Counted from the stretch's first letter, positions 1 through 5,319 are shown. The stretch: 6,062 nt of DNA from JBBAFB01 sp041655595 (GCA_041655595.1 JBBAFB010000125.1:1-6062); one strand, 5' to 3'. The notes: generated by a model from the sequence alone, not told the origin. Program-made: numbers and translations.

Positions 1-127
1 TTAGGAGGCTTTGATGAGCCCCCAAAAAAATTGACTCCGATTTGACCCCTAATTTTCATTTCTTTGCAGTCGAAGAATATATGAGCTTAGAAATATCTGC
101 TTAATCATTGTACTGCTTCACTCATAC

Positions 128-162
128 ATGTCAAGATTCGCTAACGCTTTCCCTCTTGACAT
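128..162. repeat. 9-bp perfect inverted repeat
   Basis: ATGTCAAGA (128-136) is mirrored by TCTTGACAT (154-162) with a 17-base loop. No T-run follows on the plus strand, so it does not look like an intrinsic terminator. It could be a protein-binding site or a leftover of a mobile element. No adjacent gene gives it a role. Confidence 0.5.
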
Positions 163-277
163 TCCTTCATTACGCAGTGGGTATTAATCAGCAGCTTTTC
201 AAGATAAATATTTATGAGGCCGTGTCACAAATGTTTGACTACTCTAGAGTCAAAACTTAGTAAATTGAAATTAACTA

Positions 278-306
278 TAGACAAATCTTGAGGCCAGTGG
301 TATAGT
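278..306 (+). promoter_or_regulatory. Sigma-A-type promoter of tRNA-Gly
   Basis: TAGACA (278-283) and TATAGT (301-306) each match the housekeeping consensus at five of six positions and are separated by exactly 17 bases. Transcription would start near 313, leaving a leader of about 29 bases before the tRNA. The position and quality suit a strongly expressed stable RNA. Confidence 0.65.
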
Positions 307-341
307 GTTTAAATGAGCGGGAAAGTTAATAGAATCAATAT

Positions 342-415
342 GCGGGCGTGATGTAGTGGTAGCGTTCGACCTTCCCAAGGTCGCTGTGTGGGTTCGATTC
401 CCATCGCCCGCTCCA
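342..415 (+). tRNA. tRNA-Gly (anticodon CCC)
   Basis: A complete cloverleaf can be folded by eye. The acceptor stem is GCGGGCG with CGCCCGC. The D-stem is short and contains G-T pairs. The anticodon stem CGACC/GGTCG encloses the loop TTCCCAA, so the anticodon is CCC at 374-376 and reads GGG glycine codons. The T-stem is GTGGG/CCCAT with loop TTCGATT. The discriminator base is T, and the CCA end is encoded (413-415). The total of 74 bases is normal for tRNA-Gly. It has its own promoter upstream and terminator downstream, so it is probably a single-gene transcript. Confidence 0.97.
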
Positions 416-428
416 AACAAAAACTCTT

Positions 429-456
429 AAAGCCTTATAAATCAAGGCTTTTTTTT
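429..456 (+). terminator. Rho-independent terminator of tRNA-Gly
   Basis: The stem AAGCCTT (430-436) pairs with AAGGCTT (444-450) around a 7-base loop and is followed by an uninterrupted T-run to 456. It lies 14 bases after the tRNA CCA end. Confidence 0.85.
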
Positions 457-573
457 GCCTGAAAATAGCCGGAGAGCTGAAAACCCTCATTGGTGGTGTT
501 TTTGGGTTCCAGAATCTTTCATCACAAAACAAAAGTTAAAGTCTTTAGCCTTACCTTGCCCTTATTAGTTTTA

Positions 574-601
574 TTGCATCTTTCCTGGTTTTGGCTATTT
601 T
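574..601 (+). promoter_or_regulatory. Possible promoter of the radical SAM gene
   Basis: TTGCAT (574-579) and TATTTT (596-601), 16 bases apart, are the best sigma-A-like pair ahead of the gene at 640. The match is modest. The tRNA terminator at 429-456 makes a separate promoter somewhere in 457-627 likely. Nothing else was recognised between 457 and 627. Confidence 0.3.
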
Positions 602-639
602 ATAAAAATGGCTTCAGGTTTTAAAATGGAGGTGGAAAT

Positions 640-1470
640 ATGCATAAAAATGATGAAACCGTCTTTTATCCCCAGGATGAAATGAATACCTTTTTATTGC
701 CGGTTACATTGGGTTGTTCCTACAATCGGTGTGCTTTTTGTTCCATGTATAAAGGTAATAAATACAGTGAAGTACCTTTTACGACAATAGAAACCCAGTT
801 AATGAACGGGGAACCGTATACTGATAGAGTTTTTTTAACCGGAGCGGACCCTCTGACTAGCGGTTTTTCTAGGATGGTACGTCTATTGGAAATGATTCAA
901 AGACATTTGCCCTATTGTGCCTGTGTCGCTTCCTATGCTTCCGTAAAAAGTATTGCTAAGTATTCGGTTGAAGAACTGTCTATTTTACATGATAAAGGCT
1001 TGAGATTGCTTTATATTGGTTTCGAAACGGGCAGGGATGATATTCTAAATAAAATGCACAAAGGACATACAGTGGAATCCGCGATTAAACAGGCTAAAAA
1101 ACTTAACGAAGCAAGGTTGCAATTCAATTCTATTATTATGTACGGGATAGCCGGCGAAGGGGAATCCATAGCCAACGGAGTAGCCACCGCGGAAATGATC
1201 AATCGGTTTGCAACCAAAAAAGTGATTACGATGAGCTTAATTCCCTTTGTAGATACCGAGTTGAATAATATGGTGGCAAAAGGTGAGTTTATCCCTGCCG
1301 GTAGGGGGGAAAGGCTGAAAGAGATTAAGGCTTTGCTGGAGCATCTTAAACCTCGGGAACCCTTGCTATTTGATACAACCCACCCTACAAATATTATCAG
1401 GATTAAGGGCTACCTGCCTCAGGACAAAAATAAATTAATTGCACAGGTTGAAAAGAACTTTCAAAATTAA
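640..1470 (+). CDS. Radical SAM protein, substrate unknown
   Basis: This 276-residue protein belongs to the radical SAM superfamily. The iron-sulfur motif near the N-terminus is CSYNRCAFC (C26, C31, C34). Its spacing is CX4CX2C rather than the usual CX3CX2C, which I recall as typical of a small stand-alone clostridial radical SAM group. FLTGADP (65-71) takes the place of the SAM-contacting GGE stretch. LLYIGFETG (123-131) and a glycine-rich MYGIAGEGES (167-176) fit later strands of the partial TIM barrel. A C-terminal block around THPTNIIRIKGYLPQDK (247-263) fits the same group. No SPASM cysteines, B12 domain or membrane segment is visible, and the length is normal for a bare catalytic domain. 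The start is supported by GGAGG (628-632), 7 bases before ATG. The gene is monocistronic and ends at the terminator at 1490-1528. The reaction and substrate cannot be told from the sequence. Confidence 0.9.
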   Translation: MHKNDETVFYPQDEMNTFLLPVTLGCSYNRCAFCSMYKGNKYSEVPFTTIETQLMNGEPYTDRVFLTGADPLTSGFSRMVRLLEMIQRHLPYCACVASYASVKSIAKYSVEELSILHDKGLRLLYIGFETGRDDILNKMHKGHTVESAIKQAKKLNEARLQFNSIIMYGIAGEGESIANGVATAEMINRFATKKVITMSLIPFVDTELNNMVAKGEFIPAGRGERLKEIKALLEHLKPREPLLFDTTHPTNIIRIKGYLPQDKNKLIAQVEKNFQN

Positions 1471-1489
1471 AAGTGCTGCTTAAAAACCG

Positions 1490-1528
1490 GCATAGCCGCC
1501 CACCTTTGGTGAACGGCTATGCTTTTTT
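1490..1528. terminator. Shared bidirectional terminator
   Basis: The 9-bp stem GCATAGCCG (1490-1498) pairs with CGGCTATGC (1514-1522), with an inner CACC/GGTG pairing (1501-1504 with 1508-1511). On the plus strand it is followed by six T (1523-1528), ending the radical SAM transcript. On the minus strand five T follow within three bases of the stem (1486-1482), so it can also end the converging zinc-ribbon gene that stops at 1530. Confidence 0.88.
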
Positions 1529-1529
1529 G

Positions 1530-1694
1530 TTAAAATTCCCTTCTGCCGACCACAGACATCAAAGGCCTGCGTCTGGCACTCATCATGGTCAGCCTTTCTG
1601 CTACCAGTGCTATTTGGGCATTGCACTCGCCGCAGTAAAGGGGAGAACCTGCGCCTCTTTCCAGTATGGATTTGCCGCAAATTTTGCATTCCAT
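1530..1694 (-). CDS. Small zinc-ribbon protein (54 aa)
   Basis: Reading the minus strand from ATG at 1694 gives a 54-residue protein that starts MECKICGKS and ends GRREF. Two CXXC knuckles, C3/C6 (CKIC) and C21/C24 (CGEC), are 14 residues apart, the layout of a zinc ribbon. The rest has a short hydrophobic helix-like stretch (27-38) and an arginine-rich tail (41-52) that could contact nucleic acid. The start is well defined: GGGAGGG lies at 1709-1703, 8 bases upstream, and an in-frame TAA (1697-1695) directly precedes the ATG. The stop lies 2 bases from the T-run of the shared terminator. A longer reading in another minus frame lacks these features. The function is unknown; zinc binding is inferred from the cysteines, and a small DNA/RNA-binding or adaptor role is a guess. 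Confidence 0.75.
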   Translation of the reverse strand: MECKICGKSILERGAGSPLYCGECNAQIALVAERLTMMSARRRPLMSVVGRREF

Positions 1695-1843
1695 TTAATA
1701 TTCCCTCCCGCCTGCTTATTCTTAATTCTAGTCTGCCATTTTTAAGTGATAAATATGCTTTGTTGGTTAAATTTTGTGACTCTTTTAATGATTTTTGTAT
1801 TTTGAGTAAAAAAGACCATTTAGTTTTAAGGGCAAATTAGTGT

Positions 1844-1871
1844 AGCCTTTTTATTTTTTAATCATAAGATA
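1844..1871 (+). promoter_or_regulatory. Weak sigma-K-like promoter candidate
   Basis: CATAAGATA (1863-1871) fits the sporulation sigma-K -10 pattern CATAnnnTA. The AG at 1844-1845, 17 bases upstream, matches only one base of the expected AC. Transcription would start near 1878, ahead of the acidic protein gene. The rest of 1695-1893 is A/T-rich and shows nothing else I can name. Confidence 0.3.
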
Positions 1872-1906
1872 AAGTGATTAAGGGGATAAAACTGGGGTGA
1901 GTTAAG

Positions 1907-2323
1907 ATGCATATGGTTTTGCAGCAAAATTATATAGGGGGTAAAAACTGTTTGGTAGAGGAACAGCATCGGGAGGCACTGATGGACATCTTGAACTTGC
2001 TCTCGGAAAAAGCTCAGTCAAGGGAGGAGGCAGAGGCAGTGCCGGCACAAAAGCATGAGGAGCTGCCAGAGATTGCAGGTGAGGAACAGCAGGAAGCTAT
2101 AATTTCGGAGGCAGAATTGATATCTAAGGAGGAGCAAACCGGGGAAGAAGGCAGTGTGCAAGAAGAACAAATGGAGGATCAACAAGTTATCATTGAGGAG
2201 GGTGTTGTAGTCAAGGCCGATGTTGGGGAGGCCCAGGAAATGTCTTCGGGTAACAGTGAAGACGATTGTGGAAAAGTGCCCATTTGGTATTATTGTCCCA
2301 ATGGTTCTTTGATTAAAAGGTAG
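1907..2323 (+). CDS. Glutamate-rich acidic protein, unknown
   Basis: I do not recognise a family for this 138-residue protein. Residues 1-36 look ordered, with a possible amphipathic helix (EALMDILNLLSEKA, 23-36). Residues 38-120 are low-complexity and strongly acidic (about 23 Glu in 83 residues, with Gln and Ser), so probably disordered. The end regains order with a Cys/aromatic patch, DCGKVPIWYYC (120-130). There is no signal peptide or membrane segment. The ATG at 1907 follows GGGGTGA (1894-1900) by 6 bases, and an in-frame TGA (1898-1900) rules out a longer form. An ATG two codons later (1913) is possible. The gene lies 123 bases upstream of the SPOCS gene on the same strand, with no clear terminator between them, so co-transcription is possible. 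A spore-associated role is only inferred from that neighbour. Confidence 0.72.
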   Translation: MHMVLQQNYIGGKNCLVEEQHREALMDILNLLSEKAQSREEAEAVPAQKHEELPEIAGEEQQEAIISEAELISKEEQTGEEGSVQEEQMEDQQVIIEEGVVVKADVGEAQEMSSGNSEDDCGKVPIWYYCPNGSLIKR

Positions 2324-2381
2324 CTAAATAAAAAAATGGTTAATAGCAAAAGGAGCCTTCTCCACATAGTATAGACTAGTA

Positions 2382-2423
2382 ACAAGTACACACCGCTTGA
2401 CAGTGGTTCTTGTAACATACAAG
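2382..2423 (+). repeat. Alternative hairpins before the SPOCS gene
   Basis: CTTGT (2409-2413) can pair either with the upstream ACAAG (2382-2386), extended by ACCGC/GTGGT around a TTGACA loop (2392-2407), or with the downstream ACAAG (2419-2423). Only one pairing can form at a time. TTGACA (2397-2402) looks like a perfect -35 box but has no fitting -10 at 16-18 bases. CATACA (2416-2421) resembles a sigma-E -10 element but lacks a matching -35. The region may be the promoter or leader of the SPOCS gene. Its actual role is unclear. Confidence 0.35.
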
Positions 2424-2430
2424 GTAAAGA

Positions 2431-2464
2431 AAGGAGTGTAATAGTCGTGACGGAGGAAATTATG
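2431..2464 (+). promoter_or_regulatory. Two competing ribosome binding sites
   Basis: AAGGAG (2431-2436) lies 10 bases before GTG at 2447. GGAGG (2452-2456) lies 5 bases before an in-frame ATG at 2462. The second site sits inside the first five codons of the longer form. The choice changes the protein by five residues (MTEEI) outside the recognisable domain. Confidence 0.55.
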
Positions 2465-3040
2465 CATCACCACAGTAAGCCTGTTACTATAGTCACTCCC
2501 ATTGAAGTGGGTATTGGCGAATCCCAGGTTTTAGTGGTGACGGAAATACCCCTAAGGCCACCAGCACAAAGGGTAGTGGAAATTTTTAGGGAGGTTGAGG
2601 TAACCAGTTGCAAACCCGTTAATAATAAAGTAATTATTAATGGTGAGTTACATCAGACTATCTTTTATCTGACGGAATGTGGAGGACCCGGCTCCGGTTC
2701 CGTTGGCGGAATTGGTTCTTCCCCCTTAAATCCCAAAAAACCCCCCGGCCACGGTCCTGAATACGGTTGCGGGGACAGCCATATGCAGTGTAGGGTTCGT
2801 GCTACCGATGTTAAGGGAGTTTGTGCCGATGTGCCGTTTGCCATGTTTATAGAGGTCCCCGGCTCTCGGGAAGGTGATATTTGTATAATTGAAGAGGCGA
2901 TAGTGGAGGGCTCCAAGGAAATAGAGTTGAATCCGCAAAGCAACGGTGCTTTTGGAACACTTTTAGATAAAACCGTCATCAAAGTGGTGGCCAAAGTTGC
3001 CAGACAAAAGCAGATACCAATTCGTCCTGAATGGCCCTAA
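2447..3040 (+). CDS. SPOCS/DUF3794-domain protein
   Basis: This 197-residue protein reads as one SPOCS (DUF3794) domain, a beta-rich module found in clostridial and bacillar spore-coat and cortex-associated proteins. The first half is at about 10-76: a beta-rich start, PLRPPAQRVVEIFREVEV (35-52), then KVIINGELHQTIFYL (61-75). The second half is at about 115-184, with VPFAMFIEVPG (129-139) and closing strands near IKVVAKVA (178-185). Between the halves lies a Gly/Pro-rich insertion (78-114) that probably forms a flexible loop. Six cysteines (55, 78, 108, 115, 126, 146) are many for a non-enzyme and could form disulfides in a coat. No signal peptide or LysM domain is present. The start is GTG 2447 or ATG 2462. 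It ends at the terminator at 3056-3086. A role in the spore envelope is inferred from the domain only. Confidence 0.82.
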   Translation: MTEEIMHHHSKPVTIVTPIEVGIGESQVLVVTEIPLRPPAQRVVEIFREVEVTSCKPVNNKVIINGELHQTIFYLTECGGPGSGSVGGIGSSPLNPKKPPGHGPEYGCGDSHMQCRVRATDVKGVCADVPFAMFIEVPGSREGDICIIEEAIVEGSKEIELNPQSNGAFGTLLDKTVIKVVAKVARQKQIPIRPEWP

Positions 3041-3055
3041 TTAGATTTACTCCGG

Positions 3056-3086
3056 GCTCTCCAATTTGGAGAGCTTTTTGTTTTTG
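3056..3086 (+). terminator. Terminator of the SPOCS gene
   Basis: GCTCTCC (3056-3062) pairs with GGAGAGC (3068-3074) across a 5-base AATTT loop, and T-runs follow to about 3085. It lies 15 bases after the stop codon. Confidence 0.88.
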
Positions 3087-3091
3087 TTAAC

Positions 3092-3115
3092 AAAAAAAGA
3101 CCCTAGGGTCTTTTT
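3092..3115 (-). terminator. Terminator of the coiled-coil gene
   Basis: A 22-base perfect palindrome (3094-3115) centred on CTAG forms the stem AAAAAGACC/GGTCTTTTT. On the minus strand it is followed by a run of T extending to 3092. It sits 2 bases beyond the stop of the minus-strand gene at 3118. Plus-strand readthrough could also stop here. Confidence 0.8.
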
Positions 3116-3117
3116 CA

Positions 3118-3603
3118 TTATAAAGAAAAACCTTGCTGTCCCGGGTGGTACCATTGTACCTTTATTTCTGAGGATGGGATTGTGGCGGGGTTACCCCTTG
3201 AGGAGGAAGGGATAAAAATTTTTACATCATCAATTTCCGGCTCACCGCTTTCTTTCTCCTGTTCAGCAGCCAACTGTTCCTGCGTTTCCAGTTGTTCCAA
3301 TTGTCTAACTAAGTCTTGATGTTCTGTTGCGGCGCGTTCCCTGGCTTGATCCGCTTCGGAAACAGTATCTCCCAACAAGGATTCAACTTCTTTTTGCAGT
3401 TGGCGTATGTTGTTTGTTTCAATGGATAGGGCCTCTGTCAGCCCTTTTAACCATTCTTGTCTCCTTTCTAAACGCTTTTTTGTTAACTCAAGGGTTCCGC
3501 TTACTTCTTTAAGTACTCTTAATTGCTCTCTTTCCGAACTTTTCAAAAAACGCTCCGCCCTTTGAAGAGACCTGTGTTTTTGAGAAAGTAAAAAAGGATC
3601 CAA
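3118..3603 (-). CDS. Coiled-coil protein, unknown function
   Basis: I do not recognise the family of this 161-residue protein. Residues 8-118 are charged and helix-rich with heptad-like leucines (for example LEKR-type stretches at 38-76 and QLEQLETQEQLAAEQ at 101-115), so a long coiled coil is likely. A proline/serine-rich linker (131-145) leads to a short tail with the aromatic pair WY (151-152). There is no cysteine, signal peptide or membrane segment. The start is TTG at 3603: GGAGG (3617-3613) lies 9 bases upstream, an in-frame TGA (3612-3610) blocks any longer form, and no ATG is available nearby. It is divergent from scfA and convergent with the SPOCS gene. A sigma-K-like promoter upstream suggests mother-cell expression late in sporulation, so a coat-structural role is possible but unproven. 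Confidence 0.78.
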   Translation of the reverse strand: MDPFLLSQKHRSLQRAERFLKSSEREQLRVLKEVSGTLELTKKRLERRQEWLKGLTEALSIETNNIRQLQKEVESLLGDTVSEADQARERAATEHQDLVRQLEQLETQEQLAAEQEKESGEPEIDDVKIFIPSSSRGNPATIPSSEIKVQWYHPGQQGFSL

Positions 3604-3633
3604 TGCTTTTCACCTCCCATGTAATAGTCAAAT

Positions 3634-3660
3634 TATTTTATGCCCCGCTGAAAAAAATGT
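3634..3660 (-). promoter_or_regulatory. Candidate sigma-K promoter (minus strand)
   Basis: On the minus strand CATAAAATA (3642-3634) matches the sigma-K -10 pattern CATAnnnTA and is preceded by the preferred G. AC at 3660-3659, within CACA, fits the -35 pattern with a 16-base spacer, at the short end of the usual 16-17. Transcription would begin near 3627, just ahead of the GGAGG at 3617. No good sigma-A pair was found in the same place. Confidence 0.45.
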
Positions 3661-3667
3661 GCCTTAC

Positions 3668-3697
3668 TGTTTTTTTCCTCTTTTTTTATGTTATAAT
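3668..3697 (+). promoter_or_regulatory. Extended -10 promoter of scfA
   Basis: TGTTATAAT (3689-3697) is a perfect TATAAT with the extended TGn element. The -35 region at 17-18 bases is poor (T-rich), and the extended -10 can compensate for this. A T-tract (3670-3687) fills the spacer. Transcription would start near 3704, 30 bases before the scfA start. Confidence 0.7.
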
Positions 3698-3733
3698 GTT
3701 AATACCAGTTTTCTTGGTTAAGGAGGTAGTACC

Positions 3734-3874
3734 TTGAAGAAACATATTATTACTATTGCAGCTCCGGGGCTAAAGGCAAGTGTCCGGGATGGTGGCTGCG
3801 GCCAGTGTAAGGTTTCTTGTCAGTCTGCATGTAAGACTTCCTGCACCGTTGGCAATCAAGTTTGTGTTAGATAA
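3734..3874 (+). CDS. scfA: SCIFF ranthipeptide precursor ScfA
   Basis: This 46-residue peptide is the ribosomal precursor of a SCIFF ('six cysteines in forty-five residues') ranthipeptide. Residues 1-20 form the leader, opening MKKHIITI. The core holds six cysteines at 22, 25, 29, 33, 37 and 44 around the family signature SCQSACKTSC (28-37), followed by TVGNQVC. In the studied Clostridium thermocellum homologue the maturase joins a cysteine sulfur to the alpha carbon of a threonine five residues later. The equivalent pair here would be Cys33 and Thr38. The start is TTG, 7 bases after GGAGG (3722-3726), and an in-frame TAA (3719-3721) rules out anything longer. scfB follows after 50 bases on the same strand, so the two form one unit. 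There is no signal peptide, and no dedicated exporter or protease gene lies in the window. The biological role of mature SCIFF peptides is not settled; signalling has been proposed. Confidence 0.96.
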   Translation: MKKHIITIAAPGLKASVRDGGCGQCKVSCQSACKTSCTVGNQVCVR

Positions 3875-3902
3875 ATAAAGGCCCTTAAGGGCCTTTATTT
3901 AT
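3871..3902. terminator. 32-bp palindrome between scfA and scfB
   Basis: The sequence from 3871 to 3886 is exactly mirrored by 3887 to 3902. The folded RNA would have a GGCCC/GGGCC core, A/T-rich flanks and a TTAA loop, with a T-rich but A-interrupted 3' side. The hairpin contains the scfA stop codon (3872-3874) and ends 9 bases before the scfB ribosome binding site. It could be a leaky terminator or an mRNA-stabilising structure that leaves more scfA than scfB message. It is symmetrical, so it would fold the same way on the other strand. Confidence 0.7.
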
Positions 3903-3924
3903 CCCAGTCAGAGGAGGCTAAAAA

Positions 3925-5319
3925 TTGAATCTCTTTTTTGATATTGACAATTGGGATAAGGACCTTCACCTTTTCTCCTATAAAGAGCTGAATATTTTGA
4001 TGGATGTTAATAGTGGAACGGTTCACTTAATAGATAATTTAACACGAAAAGTTTTAGAAAACCTAAGATGTTACGCAGGAGACGGAGACAAGGTTATCCG
4101 GTGTCTGCAAGAATTTTATCCAACTCCCGAAATAGTTGAGGTAGTAGAGGAGCTTAAAAATCTGGGGGAAGCCGGACTTTTATTTACGAAGGATGAACCT
4201 GTGGATCCCTTTTTGAACAGGGATACCATTATTAAATCATTATGCTTGCATGTGGCCCATGACTGTAACCTGCGCTGCCGTTATTGCTTTGGAGGGACCG
4301 GGAATTTTGGCGGAGCCAGAAAGCTGATGCCCCTGGCGGTAGGGCAAAGGGCTATTGATTTTTTGGTGGCCCATTCAGGTACAAGGCCTACTGTGGAGGT
4401 AGATTTTTTCGGCGGAGAGCCATTGATGAATTGGCAAGTGGTAAAGGAGTTAGTTTTTTATGGGGAGGAAGCGGCCAAAAGGGTAGGCAAAACCATTGAG
4501 TTTACCATTACTACTAATGGGATGCTTTTAGATCCGGAAAAGGACGCTTTTATAAAAGAGCATAAAATCTTATTGGTCTTAAGTATTGACGGCAGACCTG
4601 AGGTAAATGATTTTATGCGTCCCATGGCAGGTGGGCAAGGGAGCTACCAAAGAATAGTACCGCGTTATCAAAGAATAATCAGCTCCATGGACCCCCGGGA
4701 TTATTATGTGAGAGGAACCTTTACCCATTATAATTTGGATTTTGCTGAGGATGTCAAGCACCTGCATGATTTAGGTTTTACCTCTTTATCTATGGAGCCG
4801 GTGGTAGCCGCCGAAGGTGAAGATTATGCTTTTCAAGCCGATGATCTGCCCTTAATTTTTTCAGAGTATGACCGCTTAGTGGATTTATATTTAGCGAGGA
4901 AAGGGGAGAATAAACCTTTTGACTTTTTCCATTTTAACGTAGATTTAGAGGGGGGGCCTTGTTTACTAAAACGCCTGACCGGCTGTGGTGCCGGTTTTGA
5001 ATACTTAGCAGTTACCCCCGAAGGGGATCTCTATCCCTGTCATCAGTTTGTAGGTAGGGAGGCCTACTGCTTGGGCGATGTTTGGCAAGGTGTGGTTGAT
5101 GAGTCCATTGGCGAAAAATTTATGAAAGCCCATATCTATAATAAAGAAAGCTGTAAAAATTGCTGGGCCCGTTTTCTGTGCAGCGGGGGCTGTCATGCCA
5201 ATGCGGAGGCCAGTCACGGCAGCATTTTGGAGCCCTATGAATTAGGTTGCCAATTGCAGAAAAAGAGGCTGGAATGTGCTATTTATCTTTATTGCGTGGA
5301 TAAAATAGAGCAGGGGTAA
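3925..5319 (+). CDS. scfB: SCIFF peptide maturase ScfB (radical SAM/SPASM)
   Basis: This 464-residue enzyme uses S-adenosylmethionine and iron-sulfur clusters to form thioether crosslinks in ScfA in the cytoplasm. Residues 10-90 look like the winged-helix leader-binding domain (RRE). The radical SAM motif is CNLRCRYC (C114, C118, C121), followed by FFGGEP (161-166), the SAM-contacting GGE. The SPASM region is intact: C354-X12-G-X4-C372, then CX2CX5CX3C at C410, C413, C419 and C423, and C442, enough for two auxiliary clusters as in the C. thermocellum homologue. Extra cysteines at 346 and 382 also occur. The length is normal for the family. The start is TTG, 7 bases after GAGGAGG (3911-3917), and an in-frame TAA at 3919-3921 excludes a longer form. 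scfA lies just upstream behind a palindrome. No terminator is evident in the 64 bases before the next gene, so readthrough is possible. Confidence 0.96.
   Translation: MNLFFDIDNWDKDLHLFSYKELNILMDVNSGTVHLIDNLTRKVLENLRCYAGDGDKVIRCLQEFYPTPEIVEVVEELKNLGEAGLLFTKDEPVDPFLNRDTIIKSLCLHVAHDCNLRCRYCFGGTGNFGGARKLMPLAVGQRAIDFLVAHSGTRPTVEVDFFGGEPLMNWQVVKELVFYGEEAAKRVGKTIEFTITTNGMLLDPEKDAFIKEHKILLVLSIDGRPEVNDFMRPMAGGQGSYQRIVPRYQRIISSMDPRDYYVRGTFTHYNLDFAEDVKHLHDLGFTSLSMEPVVAAEGEDYAFQADDLPLIFSEYDRLVDLYLARKGENKPFDFFHFNVDLEGGPCLLKRLTGCGAGFEYLAVTPEGDLYPCHQFVGREAYCLGDVWQGVVDESIGEKFMKAHIYNKESCKNCWARFLCSGGCHANAEASHGSILEPYELGCQLQKKRLECAIYLYCVDKIEQG

Larger units (their letters stand above)
1..341. other. Gene-free left edge, possible IS remnant
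   Basis: I find no convincing coding region here on either strand. The first 50 bases carry TTGAC twice, 11 bases apart (31-35 and 42-46), next to a run of C and a run of A. On the minus strand this reads as two GGGG-TCA units, a layout reminiscent of the repeated terminal sites of IS21-type elements. No transposase fragment is recognisable, so the assignment is weak. A 9-bp inverted repeat lies at 128-162 and a short one at 235-253. The last 65 bases hold the promoter and leader of the downstream tRNA gene. Confidence 0.35.

Noticed and set aside
342..415. tRNA-Gly as an integration (att) site
   Set aside because: I saw no second copy of the tRNA 3' end and no integrase gene in the window.
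335..532. Minus-strand open frame of 65 codons
   Set aside because: It runs through the whole tRNA-Gly gene and its terminator; the familiar peptide ending is the translated complement of a tRNA and not a protein.
1480..1689. Minus-strand 69-codon frame in the zinc-ribbon region
   Set aside because: It is the neighbouring frame of the zinc-ribbon gene, runs through the terminator hairpin, and loses the paired CXXC pattern.
1473..1840. Two plus-strand open frames after the radical SAM gene
   Set aside because: They start within or after the terminator, have no ribosome binding site, and lie antisense to the better supported zinc-ribbon gene or in A/T-rich spacer.
2665..2994. Minus-strand open frames inside the SPOCS gene
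   Set aside because: They are fully antisense to a gene with a recognisable domain and have no start signals.
3327..3512. Plus-strand hydrophobic frame inside the coiled-coil gene
   Set aside because: The hydrophobic, leucine-rich reading is the expected complement of a Lys/Glu/Gln-rich coiled coil; there is no ribosome binding site.
3620..3733. Sigma-54 (-24/-12) promoter ahead of scfA
   Set aside because: No GG-N10-GC arrangement fits; the extended -10 element explains the site better.
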